Shown: piece after piece, positions 35,240 to 44,217 of the stretch
Layout of the letters: each line of letters begins with the position of its first letter
How positions within the stretch are numbered: the first letter of the stretch is position 1
DNA from: Labrys sp. WJW
GTDB lineage: Bacteria; Pseudomonadota; Alphaproteobacteria; Rhizobiales; Labraceae
Length of the DNA stretch: 64,000 nt
Reading direction: 5' to 3'
Assembly (NCBI RefSeq): GCF_001676615.1
Contig: NZ_LYXZ01000016.1
Span: 62,001-126,000, forward strand
Made by a program: the position numbers and the translations under genes
The notes under the pieces: generated by a model
Databases searched by the model: none
What the model was told of the DNA's origin: nothing
The model's input: only the letters and a program-made list of their open reading frames with translations

Positions 35240-35833
35240 TCAGAAGGGATTCCACGTCGCCGACGGCGTGAATTTGAGATAACCCAGATTGATGCCGAGA
35301 CGGGCGCCGACGCCGGACTTGATGGGCACCACCATCATATTGCCATCACCCAGCGCAGTCATGCCGAAGCCACCGATGATATACGCCGAACCGGCGATCC
35401 CGGGGAAGCGGCTATAGATCTCGTCGATCCGATCCATATTGTAGACCAGCATCATGGTGCGAGCACCGTCGCCACCGAAATCCCATCCCACGGAGGGGCC
35501 CTGCCAGTAGACCTTGCGGTCGCCGACATTGCGCGTGAACATCGTGCCCTCGCCATAGCGAAGCCCGCCGATGAAGGCGCCCGACCCTTCCTGGCCGAGG
35601 ATGTAGCCATTGGGCTCGCCCCAGCGCGCCACGGCCTTCTGAATGGTGAGCGCCAGATCCCTCGACACGGTGCCGAAGAAACGGTGGCCGGAATTGACGA
35701 GTTCGTTGGAGGAGATGCGCTCCGGCCGCTCCGACTGCGCAAGCGCCAGGGAGGGGGAGACGAAGCCGGTCGCGGACAGAGCCATGCCGGCCATCATGGT
35801 AAGAGCCTTGCGGCGGGGAAGAATGTCGTTCAT
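35240..35833 (-). CDS. eipA: Cell-envelope integrity protein EipA (DUF1134)
   Basis: 197 residues of DUF1134. The N-terminus PRRKALTMMAGMALSATGFV is a signal with Tat-like features (RRKALT), cleaved after LALAQ near residue 33. The mature protein has glycine-rich beta segments (VGWDFGGDGARTMMLVYN, GIAGSAYIIGGFGMTALGDG) typical of the family's small beta-barrel. In Brucella and Caulobacter EipA is periplasmic and needed for envelope integrity and normal division. The ATG at 35833 gives the signal peptide. The gene stands alone. Confidence 0.9.
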   Translation of the reverse strand: MNDILPRRKALTMMAGMALSATGFVSPSLALAQSERPERISSNELVNSGHRFFGTVSRDLALTIQKAVARWGEPNGYILGQEGSGAFIGGLRYGEGTMFTRNVGDRKVYWQGPSVGWDFGGDGARTMMLVYNMDRIDEIYSRFPGIAGSAYIIGGFGMTALGDGNMMVVPIKSGVGARLGINLGYLKFTPSATWNPF

Positions 35834-36129
35834 CGCGAGCCTCGTTGGCTTAGGCCTCTGTAAGCCCTGTTTTGGGCGTCTGTGAGCCCTATTTTGTGGC
35901 CTATCAGCGTTAACAAATTGCTTCCAAGAGCGAAGTGCATCCGAATGGCTGCCCTTCCTGCCCTCGTTCTTCGTTTCGACGCGTCCGCGCGGGTCCCGGT
36001 GAGGCCACCGGGTCACAAGAGGCCTTGGCGATACGACCACGCGATTCCAGCAGGCAAAACGCCCGGAAACATGGCCGCATCTGCGCGGGATTGAGGCAAG
36101 GATAACGAGGAAAAGCCGCGGCAACTCAG
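35834..36129. other. Intergenic region between eipA and cysQ
   Basis: A 296-bp stretch with no supported gene. It should hold the eipA promoter. It has a short direct repeat (CTCTGTAAGCCCTGTTTTG near 35856 and a TCTGTGAGCCCTATTTTG variant near 35879). No terminator-grade hairpin is seen after cysQ. Confidence 0.5.
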
Positions 36130-36936
36130 CTATTTGCGAGGAGCGTCCTGGCCCCAGGCCACGAAAGCGACATTGCGGAAGCCGGCAGCGGCCTTGCCAT
36201 AGAGAAAGTCTTCGCCATCGGGCATCAGCACCTGCCCGCCCGCGGCGGAAAGCACGGCATGGCCGGCCGCGACATCCCACTCCATGGTCGGCCCGAAGCG
36301 CGGATAGACATCGGCGACGCCTTCCGCCACCCGGCAGAACTTCAAAGAGGATCCGGCCTCGCGCCGGTCCGCAATGGCATATTCGGCCAGAAAGGCTTCG
36401 CTCTTGGCGTCGGGATGGGAACGGCTGCACAGCGCCGTCAATCCCTCGGCGGGGTAGGCCCGCGTCGAGATGGTTTCTTCGGCGCCGTCCCGAACGCGCC
36501 AGGCCGTATCACCTCCCGCGTAAAGCGTGTCGACCGCCGGCGCGAAAACACAACCGGCGACCGGCCTGCCATCTTCGATCAGGGCGATGTTGACGGTGAA
36601 CTCGCCGTTGCGGTTGAGGAATTCCTTGGTGCCATCGAGCGGATCGACCAGGATGAAGCGCCTGCCGACTTCCGGAATCACCCCCTTGGCAGCGCATTCT
36701 TCCGCCACCACCGGAACGTCCGGCATCACATCCGCCAGCCGCCGCAGGATGATCGCTTCCGCCACTTCGTCCGCTTCCGTCACCGGCGAGCGGTCGTCCT
36801 TGATGCGGGCGTCGCATCCCTTGGCGTAGACTTGCATGATCGCAGCGCCCGCCTCACGGGCGATCTCGGCAAAGGCATGCGCAATCGCGTCCGGGCTGGG
36901 AAGGGGCGAGAGTGAAGTCTGAGCGGTCTGGGTCAA
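36130..36936 (-). CDS. cysQ: 3'(2'),5'-bisphosphate nucleotidase CysQ
   Basis: 268 residues of the lithium-sensitive inositol-monophosphatase superfamily. It removes the 3' phosphate from PAP, a by-product of sulfate assimilation. Metal-site motifs are all there: VAEECAAKG, DPLDGTKEFLNRNGEFTVN and EWDVAAGHAVL. The start was set at the TTG at 36936 because GGAGG lies 5 bp upstream and the protein then has normal family length; an upstream ATG at 37011 lacks a ribosome site. It diverges from chpT. Confidence 0.9.
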   Translation of the reverse strand: MTQTAQTSLSPLPSPDAIAHAFAEIAREAGAAIMQVYAKGCDARIKDDRSPVTEADEVAEAIILRRLADVMPDVPVVAEECAAKGVIPEVGRRFILVDPLDGTKEFLNRNGEFTVNIALIEDGRPVAGCVFAPAVDTLYAGGDTAWRVRDGAEETISTRAYPAEGLTALCSRSHPDAKSEAFLAEYAIADRREAGSSLKFCRVAEGVADVYPRFGPTMEWDVAAGHAVLSAAGGQVLMPDGEDFLYGKAAAGFRNVAFVAWGQDAPRK

Positions 36937-37183
36937 AAGGGCCTCCGATAGCAGCGGCCTGTTTAGTCCTGATTGGCGTCGTACCGCAAGAATATTGGGT
37001 CTGCTGCTCATCTTTGCACCCCCTTCGTCAGCGCACTCCAGGGTTGCAAACAGGGCGGAACGGGACATGCAGGCACCTCGCGCCTTCACATCCCGCGCCG
37101 CAGAGTCTATCTGAAAAACAGGTTCCCGAGACCTGATTCTCTTCCGATTTGCCTTTCTCTCCTGATTTATTCTGGGTGCTGCG

Positions 37184-37828
37184 ATGACCGCTGGTTTTCA
37201 ACTCGATGCGCTTGATCTGGCCGCCCTGCTCTGCTCTCGCGTCTGCCATGACGTGATCAATCCGGTCGGCGCCATCGTCAACGGGCTCGAAGTCCTCGAG
37301 GACGAAGACGATGCCTCGATGAAGGCCTTTGCCCTCGACCTGATCAAGAAAAGTTCCCGGAACGCCTCGGCCCGCCTGCAGTTTGCGCGGATCGCCTTTG
37401 GGGCCGCCGGCTCGGCCGGCGCTTCGATCGATCTCGGCGATGCCGAGAACGTCGCCCGCGGCTTCATCCAGGACGAGAAGGTGACGCTGAGCTGGTCGGC
37501 ACCGCGCCAGTTCATGCCGAAAAACAAGGTCAAGCTGCTGCTGAACCTGCTCGTGGTCGCCACCACCACCATTCCGCGTGGCGGCTCCATCAATGCCAAG
37601 GTGACCGGTGATCCCGAGGCGCCGACCTTCGAGGTCGTCTCGCTTGGCGGCAATTCGCGCATTCCCCCCGGCCTGATCAGCCTTCTGGCGGGCGAGCCCG
37701 AAAACGGCACGCTCGATAGCCACCTGATCCAGCCCTACTACACCGGGCTGATTGCCCGGGCCGCCGGCATGTCCGTGACGATCGAGGCGATCGATGGCGG
37801 CGTGCGCATCACCGCCGCGCCTGTGTGA
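37184..37828 (+). CDS. chpT: Histidine phosphotransferase ChpT
   Basis: A 214-residue phosphotransfer protein of the alphaproteobacterial cell-cycle relay. The DHp-like helix pair includes SRVCHDVINPVGAIVNGLEV with the phospho-acceptor His22, and the C-terminal part is a degenerate ATPase-like domain (LLLNLLVVATTTIPRGG). By family it passes phosphate from the kinase CckA to CtrA and CpdR. ctrA lies 2 kb downstream in the same window. A GATTC methylation site lies upstream near 37134. Confidence 0.93.
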   Translation: MTAGFQLDALDLAALLCSRVCHDVINPVGAIVNGLEVLEDEDDASMKAFALDLIKKSSRNASARLQFARIAFGAAGSAGASIDLGDAENVARGFIQDEKVTLSWSAPRQFMPKNKVKLLLNLLVVATTTIPRGGSINAKVTGDPEAPTFEVVSLGGNSRIPPGLISLLAGEPENGTLDSHLIQPYYTGLIARAAGMSVTIEAIDGGVRITAAPV

Positions 37829-37838
37829 GGAAACATCC

Positions 37839-38219
37839 ATGCCCCGTAAACTGATCTCGACCGGTTCCCCGCTCGAACGCAGCGCCGGCTATTCCCGCGC
37901 CGTGGTGCAGGGCGACTGGTGCTTCGTCTCCGGCACCACCGGCTATGACTATGCCCGCATGACGTTGCCGGAAGACGTCGCCACCCAGACCGAGAACACG
38001 CTGGCCACCATCGAAAAGGCCTTGGCCGAGGGTGGTTTTGCCATGAGCCAGGTGGTGCGCGCGACCTATTACGTGACCAGCACCGACCATGTGGAGACCG
38101 TGATGGCGGTCACCGGCGGGGTCTTTGGGGAGATTCGACCTGCGGCCACCATGCTGATCTGCGATCTCATCAAGCCCGAGATCAAGGTCGAGATCGAGGT
38201 CACGGCGTTTCGCGGCTGA
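37839..38219 (+). CDS. RidA/YjgF family protein
   Basis: A 126-residue trimeric deaminase-type protein. The conserved arginine lies in EIRPAATML, and GTTGYD and ATYYVTSTDHV are family segments. Classical RidA hydrolyses reactive enamines and imines from PLP enzymes; other subgroups lack activity. The ATG at 37839, 10 bp after the chpT stop, gives the family start PRKLISTGSPLERSAGYSRA. It is probably co-transcribed with chpT, but no functional link is known. Confidence 0.9.
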   Translation: MPRKLISTGSPLERSAGYSRAVVQGDWCFVSGTTGYDYARMTLPEDVATQTENTLATIEKALAEGGFAMSQVVRATYYVTSTDHVETVMAVTGGVFGEIRPAATMLICDLIKPEIKVEIEVTAFRG

Positions 38220-38274
38220 CGCTGTTTTGCTGTAAGTCTTGGTTTTGAAGGCCGGTTGCAGGGAGTGTGCCCTA

Positions 38275-38583
38275 ATGCGCAGCGTACTGATCCGCCTGTG
38301 TCTGGCTGCCGCCATGCTGACTATCGGCCAGGGATGGTCACCGGCACGGGCGCAGGACAGCCAGGCCAAGCCGCCGGAGCCTCCGGCGCCCTCCCAACCC
38401 ATCGCCCCCGACGAGCGCGTGCTTTCCTTCATCGCCGGCAATCCCGATTGCAGCGAGGTCACCGACGAATGCATCATCTGCGCGGTGGTGAATGGCAAGC
38501 CGATGTGTTCGACCCCGGGCATTTCCTGCGTGCGCAAGGATCTGCGCTGTACCAGCACCAAGCCGCCGACGCCCAAGCAGTGA
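38275..38583 (+). CDS. Small exported cysteine-rich protein
   Basis: 102 residues. A signal peptide (about 1-27, ending ARAQD) leads to a Pro-rich stretch (KPPEPPAPSQP) and a C-terminal module with six cysteines (NPDC, DEC, IIC, MC, ISC, LRC) that could form three disulfides. The ATG at 38275 follows GGAGTG and starts the signal sequence. No family is recognised. The compact cysteine pattern suggests a secreted or periplasmic structural or binding peptide. Confidence 0.7.
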   Translation: MRSVLIRLCLAAAMLTIGQGWSPARAQDSQAKPPEPPAPSQPIAPDERVLSFIAGNPDCSEVTDECIICAVVNGKPMCSTPGISCVRKDLRCTSTKPPTPKQ

Positions 38584-38655
38584 GCGACGGCCTCGTATCG
38601 TACCGGTTGTCCAAGCCCGAGGTTGGCCAGGATTTGGCTGTCCAACGTCAGCCTT

Positions 38656-39015
38656 CTATTGGGCAGCGATGCTGCGCTCGCTGGCCTTTTCACGATCGTC
38701 GAGCGTCTCGACCATCTTCAGATCGTCCAGCGCATCGGTGAGCGCGCTCCTGGCGTCTTCCAGCTTGATCTTCAGATCGTCGGCCGAACCACGCAGATTG
38801 TCCCTGCGTGCAGTGGCTGCACGGGCATAGGTCGGATAGGCGAAATGGCTCGGATCGGTGATGCCAGCCTTGGCTTCCTCGGCCTTGATTTCGCGTTCGA
38901 GTTCGCTTGCCATGCGCTCGAACTCGGCCACCATGGTTTCGATCTGGATGACCTGGCGGCGTCTCTCGTCTGCCTGGAAGCGCTTGAGACGAATAAGGGT
39001 ATCGCGCGACTTCAT
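38656..39015 (-). CDS. fliJ: Flagellar export protein FliJ
   Basis: A 119-residue, wholly alpha-helical coiled coil. The start KSRDTLIRLKRFQADERRRQ and IQIETMVAEFERMASELERE match alphaproteobacterial FliJ, the soluble export factor that works with the FliI ATPase in the flagellar secretion apparatus. No other flagellar gene is in the window, so fliI must be elsewhere. It diverges from ctrA across an 850-bp regulatory region; in related genomes fliJ and ctrA are often neighbours. Confidence 0.85.
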   Translation of the reverse strand: MKSRDTLIRLKRFQADERRRQVIQIETMVAEFERMASELEREIKAEEAKAGITDPSHFAYPTYARAATARRDNLRGSADDLKIKLEDARSALTDALDDLKMVETLDDREKASERSIAAQ

Positions 39016-39867
39016 TACTCACTACTCCATCAGCCGCATCGGCCCGCCGCCCCTACCGTGGGGGACAGGCCGCACAATCGGATCGCCAGGCCATCGGCCC
39101 GGCGAAGACCCACACCATCCGGCATGGACGTGAATTCTTCCTTACTCGCCGCAAAAAAGCCGCGAACCAAGGCGGGACAGTCGACAATCAAGAAAATCGT
39201 ACGCCATGATTTACCAAGTCGGCGCGCCATTTCTCCACGTCGCCGCCGCTTTTCTTAATATTTCTCCGGGGAGCAGCGAGCTGCAGCAGGACTACCGATT
39301 CATGCGGAAGATATGCTTCACATCAGACAGGAATCGTAGAATTAATACTGCGTTTACTTGTTTCTAACAACTTGAAGAAGCAGGCGGATTCGACGAAGCT
39401 GCTCCGCAGCGAACCGGTCTTCCTCCTGGGTCGCCGACGAGACTGCCACTCCGCCCACCATGGCGCGGGCGGCTCGGGGAAAGCTGTTGATTCGCTCTGA
39501 ATCCCTAAGAACCTGCCCTGACGGTAACCATTAATTTACCTGCCTCGTTAATGATCCCTAACAACGGTCAACGAACTCACCGCCACGTTTGTCGAAATTC
39601 TGCGGCGAATGGGTGAGTCGATTGAATCGCTTAGGCGAGTTTCTTCATGTGAATGTTGACGCTCGTCGCTCACCGAATCTGTCTTTCAGGCAATGTGTTA
39701 CAGGGAGTTTTGGACCTTGTTTTCAAGTTTCGCTTGCATGAGAGAATCACAATTTGTTAACCATGCCTGCGTAGCGTCGCGGTTGATCATCGACGAGGTG
39801 ACTTCACCGTGCCGTCTGCGCATTCGCGACGGCGGTCGACCCTCCGAGGCCGCAGTGGGGGATTGAG
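39016..39867. promoter_or_regulatory. Large regulatory region upstream of ctrA, rich in GANTC sites
   Basis: 852 bp without a supported gene and more AT-rich than its surroundings. Eight GANTC sites (39331, 39387, 39490, 39500, 39615, 39624, 39675, 39744) fall within 418 bp. GANTC is the CcrM methylation target, and methylation state controls ctrA promoters in Caulobacter. CtrA-like half-sites occur (TTAACCAT at 39757-39764, TAACCATTAA at 39526-39535). It should contain several ctrA promoters and the fliJ promoter. Confidence 0.7.
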
Positions 39868-40569
39868 ATGCGCGTACTTCTTGTCGAAGACGATAGCGCC
39901 ACGGCGCAAAGCATTGAGCTGATGCTCAAGTCAGAGAGTTTCAACGTCTATACGACGGATCTGGGCGAGGAAGGTGTCGATCTCGGCAAGCTGTATGATT
40001 ACGACATCATCCTGCTCGACCTGAACCTCCCCGACATGTCGGGCTACGAGGTCCTGCGCTCGCTCAGGGTGGCCAAGGTCAAGACGCCAATCCTCATCCT
40101 GTCCGGCCTTGCCGGCATCGAGGACAAGGTGAAGGGCCTCGGCTTCGGCGCCGACGACTACCTGACCAAGCCCTTCCACAAGGACGAGCTGGTTGCGCGC
40201 ATCCACGCCATCGTCCGCCGCTCCAAGGGCCATGCCCAGTCGGTGATCGCCACCGGCAACCTCGTGGTCAATCTCGACACCAAGACGGTCGAGGTCCATG
40301 GTTCGCGCGTGCATCTGACCGGCAAGGAATATCAGATGCTCGAGCTGCTTTCGCTGCGCAAGGGCACCACGCTGACCAAGGAGATGTTCCTCAACCATCT
40401 CTATGGCGGCATGGACGAGCCGGAACTGAAGATCATCGACGTCTTCATCTGCAAGCTGCGCAAGAAACTGGCCAACGCCACCAACGGCACCAACTACATC
40501 GAGACGGTCTGGGGCCGCGGCTATGTGCTGCGCGAGCCCAACGAGATCGAAGAGCGCATCGCGGTCTGA
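39868..40569 (+). CDS. ctrA: Cell-cycle response regulator CtrA
   Basis: 233 residues. The receiver domain (1-120) has the acidic pocket EDD (7-9), phospho-acceptor Asp51 in [12 protein letters not shown] and Lys in LTKPFHKDE. The OmpR-type winged helix (about 130-225) shows [17 protein letters not shown] and [13 protein letters not shown], essentially identical to CtrA orthologues. CtrA controls division, DNA replication start and motility genes in alphaproteobacteria and is phosphorylated through ChpT. GGGGGATTGAG precedes the ATG. A terminator follows. Confidence 0.98.
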   Translation: MRVLLVEDDSATAQSIELMLKSESFNVYTTDLGEEGVDLGKLYDYDIILLDLNLPDMSGYEVLRSLRVAKVKTPILILSGLAGIEDKVKGLGFGADDYLTKPFHKDELVARIHAIVRRSKGHAQSVIATGNLVVNLDTKTVEVHGSRVHLTGKEYQMLELLSLRKGTTLTKEMFLNHLYGGMDEPELKIIDVFICKLRKKLANATNGTNYIETVWGRGYVLREPNEIEERIAV

Positions 40570-40600
40570 CGCCGCACCTCCCCCACCAACGAGACGAGAT

Positions 40601-40629
40601 GGCCGGGCTCAGTCCCGGCCTTTCTTTTT
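40601..40629 (+). terminator. ctrA intrinsic terminator
   Basis: GGCCGGG and CCCGGCC form a 7-bp stem with a 6-base loop, followed by TTTCTTTTT. It lies 31 bp past the ctrA stop. Confidence 0.9.
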
Positions 40630-40734
40630 GGAAGGCATGTCGCCCCAGCGGAATGGCTTGACATCAAGGCGATGAACGAATGGCCTATGGTGTCCGTTCC
40701 CGCCTTCGCTGAACCCGCCCGCTCGGAAGCTTGC

Positions 40735-41517
40735 ATGACAGTCTCTTCTACCTCTCCCCTCGGCATCCTCGTCCCGCTCGCCGAGGAGGCCGAAGCGCTT
40801 TTCGCCCTGATGAAGCAGGACGGCGCCACGCAGACGCAGCGCATCGGCGGCCGGGACTACCATAGCGGCCATCTCTTCGGCCGCCCCTGCGTGCTGACGC
40901 TCTCGCGGGTCGGCAAGGTTGCCGCCGCCACTGCCGCCGCCGGCCTCATCCATGCCTATCAGGTTGGCGCCATCCTCAATGTCGGCGTGGCCGGCGGTGG
41001 CGCCCGATCGGTCAGGGTCGGCGATATCGTGGTGGCCGATGCCATGCTCCAGCACGATCTCGACGCGCGCCCGATCTTCCCGCGCTACGAGGTTCCCCTG
41101 ACGGGCGTGTCCCGCTTCGCCGCCGATGCTCCCATCGGCAACAGCCTGTCGGGAGCGATCGAGGCCTTCCTGGCCGAGGATCTGCCGCAGCTCTCCGCCG
41201 AGATTCGCGAACGCTTCGCTCTTGCCGCTCCTCGCCTTCATCGCGGGCTGATCATCAGCGGCGACCAGTTCGTCAACGGTCACGCGGCGGTCGCAGCCCT
41301 GCGCGACGACATTCCGGACGCCCTTGCCATCGAGATGGAAAGCGGGGCCGTGGCCCAGATCTGCCATGACTACGGCGTTCCCTGTGGCGTATTGCGCACC
41401 ATCTCCGACAGTGCCGACGACAATGCCCATGTCGATTTCCCGGCCTTCCTCGCCACGGTTGCCAGTTTCTACTCCCACCACATCCTGCGGCGCTTCCTGC
41501 AGCGCGACGACTGGTGA
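40735..41517 (+). CDS. 5'-methylthioadenosine/S-adenosylhomocysteine nucleosidase (MTAN-like)
   Basis: About 260 residues. It cleaves adenine from MTA or SAH. The phosphorylase/nucleosidase fold shows ILVPLAEEAEAL at the start, SRVGKVAAATAAAGLI, NVGVAGGG, the ribose-binding IEMESGAVAQICHDYGVP and catalytic Asp in LRTISDSADDN. The ATG at 40735 starts at the conserved region; two earlier ATGs add up to 21 residues. MTA is a by-product of polyamine synthesis, and AdoMet decarboxylase genes occur 10 kb away, but the linkage is loose. Confidence 0.88.
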   Translation: MTVSSTSPLGILVPLAEEAEALFALMKQDGATQTQRIGGRDYHSGHLFGRPCVLTLSRVGKVAAATAAAGLIHAYQVGAILNVGVAGGGARSVRVGDIVVADAMLQHDLDARPIFPRYEVPLTGVSRFAADAPIGNSLSGAIEAFLAEDLPQLSAEIRERFALAAPRLHRGLIISGDQFVNGHAAVAALRDDIPDALAIEMESGAVAQICHDYGVPCGVLRTISDSADDNAHVDFPAFLATVASFYSHHILRRFLQRDDW

Positions 41518-41613
41518 CTGGTTCAAGGGGCCTGTGCATAGCGGGCTCGCGGCGGACTGGCCGAAGCCGAACGGCATGCTATAAGGACGCCGTGCATTCA
41601 GCGGAGCGTGACG

Positions 41614-42210
41614 ATGGTTGGCAGTCAGTATGGCGTCTGGGCGGCTCGTAGCGCCCTGTTGGCAGGTGTGGTCGCCCCGGCGCTCCTTCTCGGCGGCTGC
41701 ACCAGCAGCATGATTACCGGTGTCTACGGCACGCCGACGGAAACGGCTGCGCCGACACAGACGCAGACCGCATCCCAGGTCCCGCTGCGGGTGGATTTCG
41801 ACCCCGACACCGAGTGCCCGCAGATCAACATTCCTACCGGCGCGGCCGCCTACGGTCCCCCCAGTGCGCAATTCTCGATCACCAACTTCGCCCGTGAGTG
41901 CGATCTCGCCAGCGGCAATACCGTCACCATCAAGGTCGGCGTGGAGGGTCACGTCGCTTCGTCCGGCGGCGGTGGCTATTCGGCGCCAGTGCGTATCACC
42001 ATCCGCGACCGCGACGAGAAGCCCGTCTACACCAAGGTGATCCGCGTCTCCGCCGCGGCGACGCCCGGCGGCGGTCCTGGCAGTTTCCGGGTGGTCGACA
42101 CCTCGGCCCCGATCACCATCGGCCTGGAGCAGCCGCTCAGTTCCTATGACATCGTGGTCGGATTCGACGGCAAGGGCGGCACTGTCACCAAGAAAAAACG
42201 CCGGCGCTGA
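41614..42210 (+). CDS. Hypothetical lipoprotein
   Basis: 198 residues. The signal has a lipobox (ALLLGGC) with the modified Cys near residue 29, so it is an outer- or inner-membrane lipoprotein. The body is beta-rich with Thr/Gly (PVRITIRDRDEKPVYTKVIR) and the C-terminus is very basic (KKKRRR). GGAG lies 7 bp before the ATG at 41614. No family is recognised; a periplasmic beta-sandwich is likely. Confidence 0.75.
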   Translation: MVGSQYGVWAARSALLAGVVAPALLLGGCTSSMITGVYGTPTETAAPTQTQTASQVPLRVDFDPDTECPQINIPTGAAAYGPPSAQFSITNFARECDLASGNTVTIKVGVEGHVASSGGGGYSAPVRITIRDRDEKPVYTKVIRVSAAATPGGGPGSFRVVDTSAPITIGLEQPLSSYDIVVGFDGKGGTVTKKKRRR

Positions 42211-42261
42211 GCGGGCTCAAAATTCTTCAGACCTTTTCCCAAGGCGCCTCATTCTGTTGGG

Positions 42262-42290
42262 TTGACGACAGTTGAGGCGAGGGATAGCTT
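42262..42290 (+). promoter_or_regulatory. Putative sigma-70 promoter of the gcv operon
   Basis: TTGACG, a 17-bp spacer and TAGCTT sit just upstream of the riboswitch. Transcription would begin near 42297, a few bases before the first aptamer stem. Confidence 0.6.
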
Positions 42291-42306
42291 CCCGGCATTC
42301 GGCCGA

Positions 42307-42536
42307 TCCCCGCGGAAGAGTTCGGTCTGATTCCCTTGAGGAATCACGGACCGGCGCCGAAGGAGCAACCGCCCCGGAAACTCTCAGGCAACCGGACCGC
42401 GGGGGAACGAAACTCTGGAAAGCGGCACGAATGCGCGAGCATTCGGGCTCACCGAAGGGCGTAAGTGGCTCCCAGTTCTTGCACCTGGAACTTGGGTGCG
42501 GGGTCGCGAAATCTCTCAGGTAACCGCGACAGAGGG
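42307..42536 (+). ncRNA. Tandem glycine riboswitch
   Basis: Two consecutive glycine aptamers precede gcvT. Aptamer 1 (about 42307-42406) is closed by CCCCGCGG / CCGCGGGG and has the conserved GCCGAAGGAGCAACCGCC and AACTCTCAGGCA. Aptamer 2 (about 42412-42536) is closed by ACTCTG / CAGAG and has ACCGAAGGGCGTAAG and AATCTCTCAGGTAACCGC. The short linker and paired architecture are typical. Glycine binding should turn on expression of the cleavage operon. The start codon is about 52 bp past the second aptamer, and no clear terminator hairpin is visible between them, so control may be at translation. Confidence 0.95.
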
Positions 42537-42588
42537 GGCACAACCGGACATTCATTCGTCCGGCGTGCAACCTTTTGCCGGAGTGCCC

Positions 42589-43743
42589 ATGGCCGAGCCA
42601 GCCGCAAGCCCAGATCAGCAAGCCCCGCTTCTCAAGACGCCTCTTCATGCCGAGCATGTCGCCCTTGGCGCACGCATGGTGCCATTTGCCGGCTATGACA
42701 TGCCGGTCCAGTATCCCACCGGCATCATCGCCGAGCACAACCATACGCGCAATGCGGCCGGCCTGTTCGACGTCTCGCATATGGGGCAGGCCTATCTGAT
42801 CGCCGACAGCCATGAAGCCGTCGCTGCGGCCTTGGAAACGCTGGTGCCGGCCGATATTCTCAATCTCGCCCCGGGCCGCCAGCGCTACACCCAGTTCCTG
42901 AACGATGAGGGCGGCACGCTCGACGACCTCATGGTGGCACGCTCGACCGATCCGGCCGAAGACGGCAAGCTCGGCCTGGTGGTCAATGCCGGCTGCAAGC
43001 ATGCCGACTTCGCCCTGCTGCGCGACAAGCTCGGCGACAGCGCCCAATTGGTTGTCGCTGCAGACTACGCGCTGCTCGCACTGCAGGGCCCGCTCGCTGC
43101 CGCCGTGCTGGGCGATCATTGTTCCGATGCCTCGGCCATGCCCTTCATGGCCTCGCAGCGCGCGAGCTTCGACGGCATCGCCATAGGCCTCTCCCGCTCG
43201 GGCTATACCGGCGAGGACGGCTATGAGATCTCGGTTCACAACGACAAGGCCGTCACCCTGTGGCGCACGCTGCTGGCCGACGAGCGGGTCAAGCCGATCG
43301 GGCTTGGCGCCCGCGACTCGTTGCGCCTGGAGGCGGGCCTGTGCCTCTATGGCCATGAGCTCGATCCGACCATCTCGCCGATCGAGGCCGGCCTGATCTG
43401 GTCGATCCAGAAGCGCCGCCGCGAACAGGGCGGCTTTCCCGGCGCGTCGCGCATCCAGCGCGAAATCGCCTCGGGCCCCGCGCGTATCCGCGTCGGCCTC
43501 AAGCCGGAAGGTCGAGCGCCCGTGCGCGAGGGGGCGGCCTTGAAGAATGCGGCTGGCGAAACCGTCGGCATCGTCACCTCCGGCGGCTTCGGGCCCACCG
43601 TGGGCGGCCCCATCGCCATCGGCTACGTGCCCCCTGCCCTGTCGGCTGACGGCACCAGCCTTCTCGTCGAGCTGCGCGGCAAGGACCTGCCGATCCAGGT
43701 CGCGCCGATGCCCTTCGTCCCGCACCGCTTTCATAAATCGTAG
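42589..43743 (+). CDS. gcvT: Glycine cleavage system T protein (aminomethyltransferase)
   Basis: 384 residues. It transfers the methylene group from the aminomethyl-lipoyl H protein to tetrahydrofolate, releasing ammonia. Typical segments are TPLHAEHVALGARMVPFAGY, FDVSHMGQ, NDEGGTLDDLMV, LSRSGYTGEDGYEISV, GLGARDSLRLEAGLCLYG and the C-terminal barrel region TSGGFGPTVGGPIAIGYV. The ATG at 42589 follows GGAG and begins the family N-terminus after a short extension. It heads the gcvT-gcvH-gcvPA-gcvPB operon under the glycine riboswitch. Confidence 0.96.
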   Translation: MAEPAASPDQQAPLLKTPLHAEHVALGARMVPFAGYDMPVQYPTGIIAEHNHTRNAAGLFDVSHMGQAYLIADSHEAVAAALETLVPADILNLAPGRQRYTQFLNDEGGTLDDLMVARSTDPAEDGKLGLVVNAGCKHADFALLRDKLGDSAQLVVAADYALLALQGPLAAAVLGDHCSDASAMPFMASQRASFDGIAIGLSRSGYTGEDGYEISVHNDKAVTLWRTLLADERVKPIGLGARDSLRLEAGLCLYGHELDPTISPIEAGLIWSIQKRRREQGGFPGASRIQREIASGPARIRVGLKPEGRAPVREGAALKNAAGETVGIVTSGGFGPTVGGPIAIGYVPPALSADGTSLLVELRGKDLPIQVAPMPFVPHRFHKS

Positions 43744-43842
43744 AGGCATTTCAACGTGACCGGTTGCGCTGCCCCTGTCGTACAAAACTTATCGATTTCC
43801 ATCCCCCAACTCCACCAACCGATTCCACCAGAGGACTGTCCC

Positions 43843-44214
43843 ATGGCCACGATCAAATTCACCAGCGACCATGAATATGTATCCGTCGAGGGTGACGTCG
43901 CCACCATCGGCATCACCGACTACGCCCAGTCGCAGCTCGGCGACGTGGTGTTCATCGAGCTTCCCGCCGCGGGCAAGACGCTCAAGCAGGGCGACGAAGC
44001 CGCGGTGGTGGAATCGGTGAAGGCCGCCAGCGAAGTCTATGCGCCGGTTTCCGGCGAGGTGCTGGAAGTGAACGGGGCCCTGCCCGACGCACCGTCCACC
44101 GTGAACGAGGATCCGCTCGGCAAGGGCTGGTTCATCAAGATCAAGCTCTCCAATCCGGCCGAACTCGACGCTCTCATGGACGATGCGGCCTACAAGGCTC
44201 ATATCGGAGCCTGA
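43843..44214 (+). CDS. gcvH: Glycine cleavage system H protein
   Basis: A 123-residue lipoyl carrier protein. Lys60 in [16 protein letters not shown] is the lipoylation site, and the fold shows [20 protein letters not shown] and [11 protein letters not shown]. It shuttles the aminomethyl group between the P and T proteins. The ATG at 43843 has GAGGA upstream. It lies 99 bp after gcvT and 3 bp before gcvPA. Confidence 0.97.
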   Translation: MATIKFTSDHEYVSVEGDVATIGITDYAQSQLGDVVFIELPAAGKTLKQGDEAAVVESVKAASEVYAPVSGEVLEVNGALPDAPSTVNEDPLGKGWFIKIKLSNPAELDALMDDAAYKAHIGA

Positions 44215-44217
44215 TCC

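Noticed and set aside
39030-39230. 66-codon minus-strand frame upstream of fliJ
   Set aside because: No ribosome site or domain, and the region has regulatory character (AT-rich, GANTC sites nearby).
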